Below are positions 17,600 to 26,838 of a stretch of DNA of 64,000 nucleotides, piece by piece. Origin of the DNA: Paenibacillus lactis (GTDB lineage: Bacteria > Bacillota > Bacilli > Paenibacillales > Paenibacillaceae); assembly GCF_017873605.1 (NCBI RefSeq), contig NZ_JAGGKI010000006.1, positions 186,001 to 250,000 on the forward strand, written 5' to 3'. A program made the translations under genes and the position numbers. Under the pieces are notes generated by a model. The model worked only from the letters and a program-made list of their open reading frames with translations, was not told the origin of the DNA and searched no databases. Each line of letters starts with the position of its first letter. Position 1 is the stretch's first letter.

Positions 17600-18484
17600 T
17601 CATTGACGTTTCATCGCTCGCCACTTGGATGGAGAGACCCCCATCCTTTGCTTGAAATGCCGGTTAAAGCTGGATAGGGTAGCGCAGCCTACCTGTTCCG
17701 AAATATTCAGAATGCTGTTGTCAGTATGGCACAGCAATGCGGAAGCCATCTGCATTCGAACATGAATCAGGTAATCGAGCGGAGCCATTCCCATACAGGA
17801 GCGGAACGTACGGCGGAAATGGGTGACGCTGAGATTGCAAGCTGCCGCCAACGCATCGATTCCTATCGGCTCCATATAATGCTGTGAGATGTACTCCAGT
17901 GATTTAGAAATTTTGTTCATGGAAGCCCGATCAATCGCTTCAGCTTCAAACGCTTGGTCAGACAAAGGGTTGATGATTCTGTCAATGAGGGTTATCAGGC
18001 TCCAAACAGAGCTTCTAACGGCGGATTCATACCCCGTCATCTGCTGGCCCAATTCTTTCATAAGGAATTCCGCCATTAACGAAATCTCGGGAGCGTCGCT
18101 GGGATTGACGATATTCGTAAACCGTGAGTATCCAGGTGGAGCTGACTCATTCCATGCTTGAGGACATACAGTGCCGAGAAGCGTTTTTGGATCCAAGAAG
18201 CAAAAATGCCAGCGGCTTACCTGACCTTTTACGCTTTGGGCAAGATGGAGCTGGCCCGGAAAAATAATACACACATCGCCTTTTGAATAGGGCAGTATTT
18301 TTTCTTCTACGATAAACACGCCCGAGCCTTCGCAGCAATATCCGATCTCCAAGCAATTATGATAGTGCAAATAGGTGATATCAGCATCTCTCTGGATAAA
18401 ATTCTCGATCCAATCTACAGGAAACCTTGGTGGAAGTAGATACGGCTGAGAAATTACTTCATATGAGGTTGGTCGTTTCTGCAT
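17600..18484 (-). CDS. AraC-family transcriptional regulator
   Basis: A 294-residue regulator: an N-terminal cupin-type sensor (DITYLHYHNCLEIGYCCEGS, IFPGQLHLAQSV) and a C-terminal AraC DNA-binding domain with two helix-turn-helix units (GIDALAAACNLSVTHFRRTF and ILNISEQVGCATLSSFNRHF, then MGVSPSKWR). The ATG at 18484 has AAAGGAA before it and gives a normal family length; the longer frame to 18793 would run into the divergent gene. Its start is 100 bases from that of the ADP-ribosylglycohydrolase gene, and it probably activates that gene in response to a sugar or nucleoside. Confidence 0.88.
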   Translation of the reverse strand: MQKRPTSYEVISQPYLLPPRFPVDWIENFIQRDADITYLHYHNCLEIGYCCEGSGVFIVEEKILPYSKGDVCIIFPGQLHLAQSVKGQVSRWHFCFLDPKTLLGTVCPQAWNESAPPGYSRFTNIVNPSDAPEISLMAEFLMKELGQQMTGYESAVRSSVWSLITLIDRIINPLSDQAFEAEAIDRASMNKISKSLEYISQHYMEPIGIDALAAACNLSVTHFRRTFRSCMGMAPLDYLIHVRMQMASALLCHTDNSILNISEQVGCATLSSFNRHFKQRMGVSPSKWRAMKRQ

Positions 18485-18583
18485 AGTTTTTGGTTCCTTT
18501 TCAGCAGAATTGTCATCTGTTTTATTATAATCTGGATTTGAAAACGAATACACTAGGAAAGCAAAAGCGGAAGGAGATTTGAT

Positions 18584-19891
18584 ATGGCGTATCCGGCGGA
18601 ACCGAAATTGAACGAGCTGGCCACGAGAATCATTGAATACGGGCGTTTGGCTCATGAATACGGTGCAACTGACGTTTCCGACGTCTTGTTGGAAGTGGAA
18701 CGGGCGATGAAGGCTTCTCTTCAAAAAATGCAAGATCTGCCTGTCGACGAGGCGCTTGCTTCGCAAGAGCCGAATGATCTGAAGGGGATTCAAGCGTTAC
18801 GGTCTGACGGACCCCGAAGAATGTGGAAATCGTTCGATAAGACTGTTTATAAAAATAAGCTGGAAGGTGCTATGCTGGCTCGATTCGCCGGATGTACGCT
18901 CGGAGCTCCGGTGGAACTATGGGGAGTCGATGAAATGAAGAGCTGGGCCGAGTATATTGGCGATCATTTCCCGCCGCAGAACTATTGGTCCAAAGCGAAG
19001 ACTCCAAACCATCTGCGATATGGGAAGAGCACTTTCTATGAATATACCCTTGAAGGTCTGAATTGCGTTCCGGTTGACGATGACGTTACGTACACGATCC
19101 TGGGACTGCTCATTGCCGAGGAGCATGGGACACATTTTACCACGGAGGATGTGGGGAAGAGCTGGTTGAAATATTTGCCGTATGCCTGCACAGCTGAGGA
19201 AGTCGCCCTTCTTAACTTGAAGGCAGGCAGGACGGCGATGGAAGCGGCGGATGTGAACAATCCGTACTGTCAATGGATCGGCGGAGACATTCGATCCGAC
19301 CCGTGGGCCTATATCGCTCCCGGAATCCCCTCGAAAGCCGCGGAGTATGCGTACCGCGACGCCTACTTGAGCCATCGAAGGAACGGCATCTATGGCGAAA
19401 TGTTTTTCAGCGCCGCGCAAGCTGCCGCCTTCGAGGTTGATCATCCGGTAGATGCTCTGCGCATCGGGTTAACTGAAATTCCTAGAGGGTGCAACCTATA
19501 TAAGGATATTGAATGGGCGCTCTCCATCGGAAAGGATATCCGGAATTATGCAGAAGCCAGGGAGGCTGTGAACAATCGTTTTAAAGGTATGCACAGCGTT
19601 CATACGAACAACAATGCTTGCTTGACCGTATTCGGATTAATGATCGGAGGGACGGACGTGTCCAAGGTCATATCGGAGACAGTGGCGATGGGGCTGGACA
19701 ATGATTGCACGGCCGCGACCGCGGGCAGCATTGTCGGTGCGATCGTCGGCAAGGAGGGGGTGCCTGCCCATTGGTACGCGCCATTCCATGATACAGTAAA
19801 GACGTATATGATCGGGAAGGAGACATTCAAGATCAGCGATCTGGTAGAGAGATTTGCCGCAGTAGCGGAGCAAACATTTAACGATGCTTAA
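18584..19891 (+). CDS. ADP-ribosylglycohydrolase family protein
   Basis: A 435-residue protein. After an N-terminal helical region of about 95 residues, the ADP-ribosylglycohydrolase (DraG/ARH-like) fold begins at KLEGAMLARFAGCTLGAPVE. Metal-binding residues are visible in VPVDDDVTYTILGLLIAE and in GLDNDCTAATAGSIVGAIVG. Family members remove ADP-ribose from proteins or act on related N-glycosides; those paired with an AraC regulator often belong to nucleoside or sugar catabolism. AAGGAG precedes the ATG. Divergent from the AraC gene, with a terminator at 19933, so it forms a single-gene unit. The substrate is not known. Confidence 0.85.
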   Translation: MAYPAEPKLNELATRIIEYGRLAHEYGATDVSDVLLEVERAMKASLQKMQDLPVDEALASQEPNDLKGIQALRSDGPRRMWKSFDKTVYKNKLEGAMLARFAGCTLGAPVELWGVDEMKSWAEYIGDHFPPQNYWSKAKTPNHLRYGKSTFYEYTLEGLNCVPVDDDVTYTILGLLIAEEHGTHFTTEDVGKSWLKYLPYACTAEEVALLNLKAGRTAMEAADVNNPYCQWIGGDIRSDPWAYIAPGIPSKAAEYAYRDAYLSHRRNGIYGEMFFSAAQAAAFEVDHPVDALRIGLTEIPRGCNLYKDIEWALSIGKDIRNYAEAREAVNNRFKGMHSVHTNNNACLTVFGLMIGGTDVSKVISETVAMGLDNDCTAATAGSIVGAIVGKEGVPAHWYAPFHDTVKTYMIGKETFKISDLVERFAAVAEQTFNDA

Positions 19892-20210
19892 GCGAGGATC
19901 CATTTACGAGGGTAAGAGCATAACTCACATAAGAAACCGCGAATATCGCGGTTTCTGCTTGTTTTAGAAGACGATTATTTGATTATGAGCTTACTTGCTG
20001 ATCGCCTTCGAAGAATAACTAAAACCATTTTCCCCCTTGTGATCTTCCGTATTTAGCGTTTACCCTGTAAGTAGCTGAGCAGATGAATAGTGCTATGCAT
20101 GATGAGTAATAATCCGAATTTGATATTCAAACTTCATGTAACAAGGAAATATGAATACACACACTGCAGTTAAATACTAAATAGATTATCAGTTAAAAAG
20201 GAGAGATGCT
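19892..20210 (+). terminator. Intergenic region with a terminator at 19933-19955
   Basis: GAAACCGCGA (19933-19942) pairs perfectly with TCGCGGTTTC (19946-19955) and is followed by a T-rich tail, ending the ADP-ribosylglycohydrolase transcript. The remaining 250 bases are AT-rich and contain only the presumed promoter of the phosphotransferase gene; nothing else was recognised. Confidence 0.75.
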
Positions 20211-21284
20211 ATGAATTATAACGAGGTTTTGCAAATCATGGATGCACACTTACTTCCATCCGTATTGGAATTGTACGGGTTGGAGGGCTATGAAATCCAG
20301 CTGATTCCACCCCATGAAGGAGGGCGGAATGTCGTTTATGCCTTTGAGAAAGAAGGAGCCGACGCAAAAATACTGCGAATCGCTTTCTTACCTGACAGAA
20401 GCCGGGATGATTTTCTGGCCGAGGTTGAATATATCCGCTATTTATTTGAGCACGGAGGCAGCGTCTCCAATGTAATCAGCTCCCGGAATGGGAATCTGCT
20501 TGAGGAGATTACCCATAATCAGCATCCCTTTTTTATCTGCCTGTTTGAAAAGGCTAGAGGAAAAATGCTTGCGGAAAATCATTATCGTTACCGGGAAGGA
20601 GCTCCTATATCCGAATACTATTACAACTGCGGTAAAGTCTTAGGGAAGCTGCACCAATTATCAAAAGAGTACACACCTGTCCACCGCAGGCATCATTTTT
20701 CCGACAAATTCAATGCCGAATATATCGATAAACTGATTCCTGACTCCCTATTTCTGCTGAAGAAGAAGCTGGTTGAGCTCCTTCATGCTTTAGAAGGATT
20801 GGACAGAGGCCATGAGACTTACGGTATGATCCATTTTGATTACAACGATGGGAATTATTCGATCGATTTTGATACCGGGCAAATCACGGTATACGATTTC
20901 GATAATTCATGCTTCGGCTGGTACATGTATGACTTGGCAAGTGTCTGGGGAAACGGAGTAGGCTGGATCCAGTTCGAACCAGACGCCGGTAAACGTAAAG
21001 CCTTTATGGATGATTACTTTAAAACGGTCCTTGAGGGATACAGATCCGAGACCAAGCTGGAAGATTCGATGCTGGATCAGCTCCGATTATTTATACAGGC
21101 GTGTGTCATGGAAAATATTGTGGATGCATTCGAAGTGATGAAAAACACCGGCGAGGAACCGGACTGTGATGAGCGGCTTTCGTATTTTATAAAATGCATG
21201 GAAGACGATATCCCGTATGAAGGATTGTTCCATGAGATCTATTCGTGTGAAGAACCCTTTGAATATGAGGAACGTAAGATATAA
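20211..21284 (+). CDS. Aminoglycoside phosphotransferase / homoserine kinase-like protein
   Basis: A 357-residue kinase of the APH superfamily. Visible features: GGRNVVYAFEKEG, the nucleotide loop equivalent; a Lys/Arg-containing strand AKILRIAFL; MIHFDYNDGNYSID, the catalytic Brenner motif (HxDxxxxN); and ITVYDFDNSCFGWYMYDLA, holding the metal-binding Asp. The family includes aminoglycoside, choline and homoserine kinases as well as many orphans, and the sequence gives no specific substrate. AAAGGAG precedes the ATG by a good distance. It is bounded by terminators and forms its own unit. Confidence 0.8.
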   Translation: MNYNEVLQIMDAHLLPSVLELYGLEGYEIQLIPPHEGGRNVVYAFEKEGADAKILRIAFLPDRSRDDFLAEVEYIRYLFEHGGSVSNVISSRNGNLLEEITHNQHPFFICLFEKARGKMLAENHYRYREGAPISEYYYNCGKVLGKLHQLSKEYTPVHRRHHFSDKFNAEYIDKLIPDSLFLLKKKLVELLHALEGLDRGHETYGMIHFDYNDGNYSIDFDTGQITVYDFDNSCFGWYMYDLASVWGNGVGWIQFEPDAGKRKAFMDDYFKTVLEGYRSETKLEDSMLDQLRLFIQACVMENIVDAFEVMKNTGEEPDCDERLSYFIKCMEDDIPYEGLFHEIYSCEEPFEYEERKI

Positions 21285-21355
21285 GTCGATATTGTAGCGA
21301 ACTCAAAATAAAATATGAAGACGGAAGATATATGATTTTAGTGAAATTTTGGAGC

Positions 21356-21390
21356 ACACCCCCCAATCATAATTTGGGGGGTGTTTTTTT
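21356..21390 (+). terminator. Strong intrinsic terminator after the phosphotransferase gene
   Basis: ACACCCCCCAA pairs with TTGGGGGGTGT and is followed directly by seven T residues. Confidence 0.9.
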
Positions 21391-21511
21391 GCGAGTTTAT
21401 CGAATGTTAATCATTTCGATATGAACTGTTAATTTCTTTCTGGCCAGCTCTTAAGATCATGCATTTATTCTAATGAGAAGGATTTAGAAAATATAGAGAG
21501 GAGTTGACAAA

Positions 21512-21666
21512 ATGGTCCTTTACTACATAATAGCCGCTTTTGTATTAATTGCCGATCAGGCGGCCAAATAGCAGCTGATTCCTTCTTAAGCATCGGAGTC
21601 ATTAGTGTGTTCTTTTCTAGCTTGAGAGAGTCTCCTAAGAAGGAACATGATGCGCCCCTTCAATAA
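21512..21666 (+). pseudogene. lspA: Remnant of a second lspA (lipoprotein signal peptidase) gene with internal deletion
   Basis: With GAGGAG before it, an ATG at 21512 begins MVLYYIIAAFVLIADQAAK, the usual N terminus of signal peptidase II (first helix and the conserved DQ-K motif), then stops at 21569. Two bases later in another frame (21574-21666) comes ADSFLSIGVISVFFSSLRES, the usual C terminus with the catalytic Asp region (ADS), ending with a charged tail and stop. About 300 bases that should lie between are missing, with a frameshift. The copy cannot be active. A functional lspA must be elsewhere. The call rests on family knowledge of both ends. Confidence 0.75.
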
Positions 21667-21804
21667 GCGCCGGATCACATGACTATGCTTAATCGAATGT
21701 TAATATTTTTCCTACCAATCTTTTATTTCTCAAAAATCAACTTTTCATGTTCAGCCTTTACGATTAGGAAAACAAGGTCGCTAAGACATGAGGGGAGAAC
21801 GCTT

Positions 21805-22542
21805 ATGGAAAACAAGATCCTACTTGATGCAAAGGGATTGACGAAAACCTTCGGTTCCAGGACCGCTGTCAATGGTCTTAATCTTCGGATTAAGGAAGGC
21901 GATATTTACGGTTTCCTTGGCACCAACGGATCCGGTAAAACAACAACGATCCGAATGCTAACGGGACTTATCCATCCCGATGCAGGCGAAGTGAGGATTG
22001 GAGGATATCAATTGAAGTCACATTTTAAAGATGCAATAGCACTTGTCGGCGCTATTGTAGAGCAGCCAGCCTTCTATACCTATCTTTCCGCCTATGACAA
22101 TCTCATGCTGACAGCGAACCTCCTGACGGGCGTGACAAGAAGACGCGTGCTAGAAGTCCTTGAGATCGTTGGACTGTCCGATCGGGCAAAAGACAAGGTT
22201 GGTTCCTATTCGCTCGGGATGAGGCAGCGTCTTGGTATTGCGAGCTCGCTTCTAAACGAGCCGAAGCTGATCATTCTTGACGAACCTACGAACGGACTTG
22301 ACCCGCAAGGAATGAAGGGAATTAGAGAAATGATCGCGCAGCTTGCTGCGGAGCAAGGCATTACTTTCCTCATTTCTAGCCATCTGCTGCATGAAGTCGA
22401 ACAAATGTGCAGCAAGATCGGCATTATCCGACACGGTAAGCTGGTGGCGGAAGGCGATGTCCAGCAGCTGCTCTCATCTGGAGGACCCAGAACGCTCGAG
22501 CAATACTTTTTGGACATAACGGAAGGAGATGGTAGGTCGTGA
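21805..22542 (+). CDS. ABC transporter ATP-binding protein (BcrA-type exporter)
   Basis: A 245-residue ATPase with Walker A GTNGSGKTTT, signature SYSLGMRQRLG and Walker B LIILDEPTNGLD, followed by the switch His in SSHLLHE. The order of motifs and the C-terminal EGDVQQLL segment are those of BcrA/lantibiotic immunity-type ATPases. The ATG at 21805 has AGGGGAG before it; the frame extends upstream to 21679 but without homology. Its stop overlaps the GTG start of the permease gene, so the two are translationally coupled. The two-component genes downstream suggest control by a cell envelope signal. Confidence 0.88.
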   Translation: MENKILLDAKGLTKTFGSRTAVNGLNLRIKEGDIYGFLGTNGSGKTTTIRMLTGLIHPDAGEVRIGGYQLKSHFKDAIALVGAIVEQPAFYTYLSAYDNLMLTANLLTGVTRRRVLEVLEIVGLSDRAKDKVGSYSLGMRQRLGIASSLLNEPKLIILDEPTNGLDPQGMKGIREMIAQLAAEQGITFLISSHLLHEVEQMCSKIGIIRHGKLVAEGDVQQLLSSGGPRTLEQYFLDITEGDGRS

Positions 22543-23312
22543 TTCGATTGATCCAAAACGAGCTTTACAAAACCTTCAGATTAAAGAAAATGTATATATT
22601 TATAGCCATTCTGATCATCCATGCTTGCATGACCGTCTATTTTTATCAGTCTGGCGGGGAATGGAAGTCGGTCATTGTTACGCCGAACGGGCAATCCCTT
22701 CCTTTAGCGCTCATAAACAGCTTGGCCCAATTCATGACCATCTTCATTCCCGTTTACGTGGCAGACTTGATTACTGGCGATATAAAAGCAGGCACGTTCA
22801 AGCTGACGCTGCTGCGACCCGTCGGACGGATCGAATGGCTCAATGCCAAAATCGCCTCATTATTCGTATTCATCTTAGTCCTGGTTGTTTTATCCCTCGC
22901 AGCAGAGTACGCGATTGGAACGCTTGCCTTCGGTTGGGGCGAGTATACATTCTATGCTGGAGAGGAGTACACAGGAGAGGAAGGGGTATGGTTAACGATT
23001 CGGCTGACGTTCTCAATGCTGCTGCCGTACATGGCTTGCGGAATGATTGTCGTTTTATTGGCTGTCATGGCCACGAACATTAGTACTACGATTGGGCTCT
23101 CCATCGGAATTTTGACTGCCGCACAATCCTTGAATGCGTTCGAGATGATCAAACCCTATTCCGTTGTGAACCACATGTACTATTTTCATGAAATCGTCCA
23201 TAAGGCTACTTGGGAAGCCGTGCTTCAGAACACCGCGATTATCGCAGCATACATCGTATTGTTCTATGCCGCCAGTGCGTTGATCATCAAGAAAAAAGAT
23301 CTAATCCAATAG
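22539..23312 (+). CDS. ABC-2-type permease subunit
   Basis: A 257-residue membrane protein with about six hydrophobic helices (MYIFIAILIIHACMTVYF near the start, then LPLALINSLAQFMTIFIPVY and YIVLFYAASALII at the end). It has the layout of BcrB/ABC-2 permeases that pair with BcrA-type ATPases: a helix pair, a cytoplasmic segment with ADLITGDIKAGTFKLTLLRP, and four more helices. It starts with GTG overlapping the ATPase stop by four bases. The pair probably exports or removes an antimicrobial peptide, or serves self-protection, but the substrate is an inference from the family and from the adjacent sensor kinase. Confidence 0.82.
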   Translation: MIRLIQNELYKTFRLKKMYIFIAILIIHACMTVYFYQSGGEWKSVIVTPNGQSLPLALINSLAQFMTIFIPVYVADLITGDIKAGTFKLTLLRPVGRIEWLNAKIASLFVFILVLVVLSLAAEYAIGTLAFGWGEYTFYAGEEYTGEEGVWLTIRLTFSMLLPYMACGMIVVLLAVMATNISTTIGLSIGILTAAQSLNAFEMIKPYSVVNHMYYFHEIVHKATWEAVLQNTAIIAAYIVLFYAASALIIKKKDLIQ

Positions 23313-23467
23313 GAGGGGGCCCTTCCTGCTCAAGGTTTTCCGATAAGTGCTACTAGGCGATTTTTTCAAGGAAGGCCATGTTCACTTTCACTTATATTGG
23401 TATCTACTACGAAGCGAGTGTTATGATACAGGAGAAGGATATATATGGATATGAATGAGGTGAACCC

Positions 23468-24169
23468 GTGCAGCTCGACCGGATTATGATCGTGGAAGAT
23501 GAGAAAGAAATTGCGGATTTGTTAAAGGATTACCTTGTAGAAGAGCACTTCGAAGTCATCGTCGCTAGCGACGGGCTAGAGGCCGTTCGATTGTTCAGGG
23601 AAACCCGGCCGCAATTGATGATTTTGGATATCATGCTGCCCCATTTAAACGGGATTGAAGTATGCCGAACGATTCGCTCCGAATCGTCCATACCCATTAT
23701 CATGCTTAGCGCCAAGAAGAGCGATGTCGATAAAATTCTCGGATTAGGAATCGGCGCGGACGATTATGTAGTCAAGCCTTTCAGTCCAGGCGAGGTGATT
23801 GCAAGGGTCAGGGCGCAGCTCCGCAGAGTGAATCAGCTGTCGTCACCAATGCCGCCATCGGATATCATCCGACATAAAGATCTGGAACTCGATCTCAAAG
23901 CCTACGAAGTGAGCGTTCGAAATCAACCTGTTCAATGCTCGGCGAAGGAGTTTGAAGTACTCCGCTTTATGGCCCTTCATCCGAATCAGGTGTTAACTCG
24001 CGAACAAATCTTTCAAAATGTCTGGGGTTTCGAAGAACGCGGAGACTTGAATACGGTAACCGTCCATATTAAGAAAATCCGGGAGAAAATTGAGCGGGAT
24101 CCCGCCAACCCGACCTTGATCAAAACGGTATGGGGCGTAGGCTATAAGCTTGATGGTGGTTTGCGATGA
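23468..24169 (+). CDS. OmpR-family response regulator
   Basis: A 233-residue regulator. The receiver domain has acidic residues in IVEDEKEI, the phosphorylated Asp in MILDIMLPHLNG (near residue 54) and the conserved Lys in YVVKPF. The C-terminal winged helix reads SAKEFEVLRFMALHPNQVLT and RGDLNTVTVHIKKIREKI. It starts with GTG, and its stop overlaps the ATG of the kinase gene by four bases, so the pair is cotranslated. It probably controls the adjacent ABC exporter genes. Confidence 0.92.
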   Translation: MQLDRIMIVEDEKEIADLLKDYLVEEHFEVIVASDGLEAVRLFRETRPQLMILDIMLPHLNGIEVCRTIRSESSIPIIMLSAKKSDVDKILGLGIGADDYVVKPFSPGEVIARVRAQLRRVNQLSSPMPPSDIIRHKDLELDLKAYEVSVRNQPVQCSAKEFEVLRFMALHPNQVLTREQIFQNVWGFEERGDLNTVTVHIKKIREKIERDPANPTLIKTVWGVGYKLDGGLR

Positions 24170-25233
24170 AGACCGGAATCCGCTTTAAACTGATCGCTTC
24201 ACTAACCGGGATTATATTTGTTCCTGTAATCTTGATGACGATATCCGGGGTTCGCGTGAAAGAGCAGGGCCCAAGCGGCGGAACTATGGGGATATTCATT
24301 TTCGTGATCGGCACGCTAGTGGTGGCGTATCTTCTATGCGCCTATATATTGGCTTATGTGATTACAAGACGTGTCCTTCTGCCCCTAAAGGAACTGAACA
24401 ATGCAGCGGAGCAAATTATAAACGGCAACTTGGATTTTCAAATCCGCAACCGCTACCATGACGAGGTAGGACGCTTCAGCGATGTATTCGAATTAATGCG
24501 TGCAAGGTTGAAGGAATCCCTGGATCAGCAAACTTCTTACGAACGTTCGCGCAATGAACTGATTGCCAACATTTCCCATGATTTGCGAACGCCGATAACC
24601 TCGATTCGCGGCTATGTCGAAGGTTTGCAGGATGGCATAGCACGCGATGAACAAAAGGTGAGCAAATACCTGGCCGTGATCAAAAACAAAACAGAGCAGC
24701 TGGATCGCATGATTGAAGACCTGTTTCAATTCGCTCAATTGGAGGCGGGGCACCTAATCATGGACGCCCGGGTCATCGACAGCCAAGTCTTGCTTGAAGC
24801 AATCATAGCCCCTTACGAGATCGAGTTTCAGGATGCTCCGGTTGGATTATCCGTCGAACGGCCATTCCCTTCCAGACTTGTAAGGGCGGACGCCGATCGT
24901 ATTGCCCAAGTGTTTGAAAATTTGATCGAAAACGCCAAAAGATATGCCGGAGATTTAACGGAAATTACCGTTTCTATGAAAGATGAAGGAGATTGTCTGC
25001 TTATTGCGGTCAAAGACAATGGGAAAGGCATCGCTGAAGCGGATGTGCCGTATTTGTTTGAACGGTTTTACCGTGGAGAGAAGTCCCGTTCCAGAGCGTT
25101 CGGAGGCGCAGGTCTGGGACTGGCCATTTGCAAACAAATCGTGGAAGATCATGGCGGCCGGATTTGGGTCAGGAGTACAGATGGTAGCGGAGCCGAATTT
25201 TATTTTACCTTGCCGGTTTTCAAGGATGAATAA
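24166..25233 (+). CDS. Membrane sensor histidine kinase
   Basis: A 355-residue kinase with two N-terminal membrane helices (FKLIASLTGIIFVPVILMT and MGIFIFVIGTLVVAYLLCAY) and a very short external loop of about 15 residues between them, a HAMP linker, the H box NISHDLRTPITSIRGYVEGL with the phosphorylated His, an N box IENAKRYAG, and G boxes DNGKGIAEADVPYLFERFY and GGAGLGLAICKQIVEDHGG. The small sensor loop means that it senses within the membrane or through a partner, like the kinases that pair with antimicrobial peptide transporters. Four-base overlap with the response regulator. Confidence 0.92.
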   Translation: MKTGIRFKLIASLTGIIFVPVILMTISGVRVKEQGPSGGTMGIFIFVIGTLVVAYLLCAYILAYVITRRVLLPLKELNNAAEQIINGNLDFQIRNRYHDEVGRFSDVFELMRARLKESLDQQTSYERSRNELIANISHDLRTPITSIRGYVEGLQDGIARDEQKVSKYLAVIKNKTEQLDRMIEDLFQFAQLEAGHLIMDARVIDSQVLLEAIIAPYEIEFQDAPVGLSVERPFPSRLVRADADRIAQVFENLIENAKRYAGDLTEITVSMKDEGDCLLIAVKDNGKGIAEADVPYLFERFYRGEKSRSRAFGGAGLGLAICKQIVEDHGGRIWVRSTDGSGAEFYFTLPVFKDE

Positions 25234-25289
25234 ACGTTCCTGACCGGACGCCGGATGTTCCCTTCATCTCTCAATCGATAGAGTGCTTC

Positions 25290-26249
25290 TTATGGTACGT
25301 ATACGCTTAATCTCCCTTTTAAGCCTTCTGCAATTTCTCTTGGCATTTCCTTTACCTTGATATCATCCCCGAGGAAAAGCAGCCAATTGGTTATTTCGGT
25401 TACTTCTTCTGAATGATGCACATTGATAAAAGTCTTTAAGGTCGCTGTGGTTTGATACGGATTCGTATAAGCAAGCGAAAACCTCAAAGGGTGGTATTTT
25501 TTGAACTGGGCAATCGCCTTTGGACCGAGATCAAGGACAAGGTTGGCTGCCTCCTCCAGCTTACTGAGCTCGGATATCTTTTTCTTGTTCATTCTTTTTT
25601 TCACAGGGTATGGTTGTACATCAGTGAGATTGTCGACAGGGATGATCCGCCTTTTTTCAGCCTCTAGGTCCAAGCCATCAATTTGCCATTGGCTTTTTTC
25701 CCGATATAGATGCAAGAGATAAATCGGATATGACTTGGTTACCTTCTCTTCTTTGACGAAGAGCATTAAATACCTGTCCCCAAGAAGAATTTGAATGAGA
25801 TGTTCCAACATCGGATGGGGGAGATCAGTCAGGTCAAGCAGGTCCGGATTATTGGGGTTAGTTCCTTCGAACAGCAATATTTGATTTAGAAGCACCAGGT
25901 CATCTTGCTGGTTTTCCGAGATGAGACCCAGCAATTTTTCGGCTAAAGAGTGACGGCTCTTTAAATATGGCAGTTGTTGATTTCTTGTGGCCATAAAGGC
26001 GATAAACAGGGCTCTAATCTCATTATCGGTAAAGCGGACCGTAGGGAGGACGGAGTTGTTCATGACAAAATATCCCCCATCCCTCCCGACCTCAGCGACA
26101 AGCGGCATTCCCATCGCTTCAATTTCTCTGATATCGCGAATCGCGGTCGAACGAGAGATGTTAAATTCCCTCATGATTTCAGAAATGGTAAAGTGGGCGC
26201 GGTTGTTGATATACCGCATGATGGTGTTGATCCGTTCAACTTTTTTCAT
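25290..26249 (-). CDS. DeoR/YafY-type HTH regulator with WYL-like domain
   Basis: A 319-residue regulator. The N terminus is a winged helix (ERINTIMRYINNRAHFTISE, then MREFNISRSTAIRDIREIEA), followed by GMPLVAEVGRDGGYFVMNN, typical of YafY/YobV transcription factors, and a C-terminal region that matches the WYL/YafY sensor family (LHLYREKSQWQIDGLDLEAE with RRIIPVDNLTD). AGGAGGG precedes the ATG. It is divergent from the GyrI-like gene and probably controls it. The region between holds the inverted repeat ATCAAGTG...CATTTGAT near 26306-26331, a candidate operator. Confidence 0.85.
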   Translation of the reverse strand: MKKVERINTIMRYINNRAHFTISEIMREFNISRSTAIRDIREIEAMGMPLVAEVGRDGGYFVMNNSVLPTVRFTDNEIRALFIAFMATRNQQLPYLKSRHSLAEKLLGLISENQQDDLVLLNQILLFEGTNPNNPDLLDLTDLPHPMLEHLIQILLGDRYLMLFVKEEKVTKSYPIYLLHLYREKSQWQIDGLDLEAEKRRIIPVDNLTDVQPYPVKKRMNKKKISELSKLEEAANLVLDLGPKAIAQFKKYHPLRFSLAYTNPYQTTATLKTFINVHHSEEVTEITNWLLFLGDDIKVKEMPREIAEGLKGRLSVYVP

Positions 26250-26358
26250 CGGGCCCTCCTAAACAGTATCACTTTTTGACATGGTTTAAAGTTATTATAA
26301 ACCCATCAAGTGAAAAAACAAATCATTTGATAAATTTAAGAAGAGGAAGGTTTGGAAT

Positions 26359-26838
26359 ATGACCAATTACAGTATTGAGGAAAAAGACAGCTTTATCGTA
26401 TTAGGGATCGGAACGGAGCTTCAAAGCGATTACACCGACTATGCCGGCATCAACAAGGAGAAGGCCGACTTTTGGGAGGCCGTAAAACAAGATGGAAAGC
26501 TTGACACATTAAAGGCCGTGGCCGCAAATGACTACATCTTTGCCGTAAACGAAGCCGTGAATAACAAGATGATGTATTACGCTGGCGTGATGACCGAGGC
26601 ATCGATACCGGAAGCGACCAGAGCGATCCAATTTCCTAAAGGGGAATACCTCGTTGTAAAAGGAGAAGCGCAGAGCGCTGATGAGTTGAGTCAGATGCTT
26701 ACAGGTATCGCCTTTGGACAAGCGCTGCCGGAAACACAGGAGGTTGCCTATGTCGGCGGGCCCAACGCAACGGTGGAAATGGGGCAGCGAAACGGCCTCG
26801 TATTTGGTGAAATGTGGATTCCTGTCGTTAGGAAATAA
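26359..26838 (+). CDS. GyrI-like / effector-binding domain protein
   Basis: A 159-residue stand-alone GyrI-like small-molecule-binding domain (SOUL/GyrI/Rob-type fold): starts with YSIEEKDSFIVLGIGTEL, then MMYYAGVMTEASIPE, IQFPKGEYLVVKGEAQS and MEMWIPVV-like end (GEMWIPVVRK). Such proteins bind hydrophobic ligands or toxins; some hydrolyse cyclopropanoid genotoxins. It is divergent from the YafY-type regulator, the usual arrangement for this family in Bacillales. No partner enzyme is present. Confidence 0.82.
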   Translation: MTNYSIEEKDSFIVLGIGTELQSDYTDYAGINKEKADFWEAVKQDGKLDTLKAVAANDYIFAVNEAVNNKMMYYAGVMTEASIPEATRAIQFPKGEYLVVKGEAQSADELSQMLTGIAFGQALPETQEVAYVGGPNATVEMGQRNGLVFGEMWIPVVRK

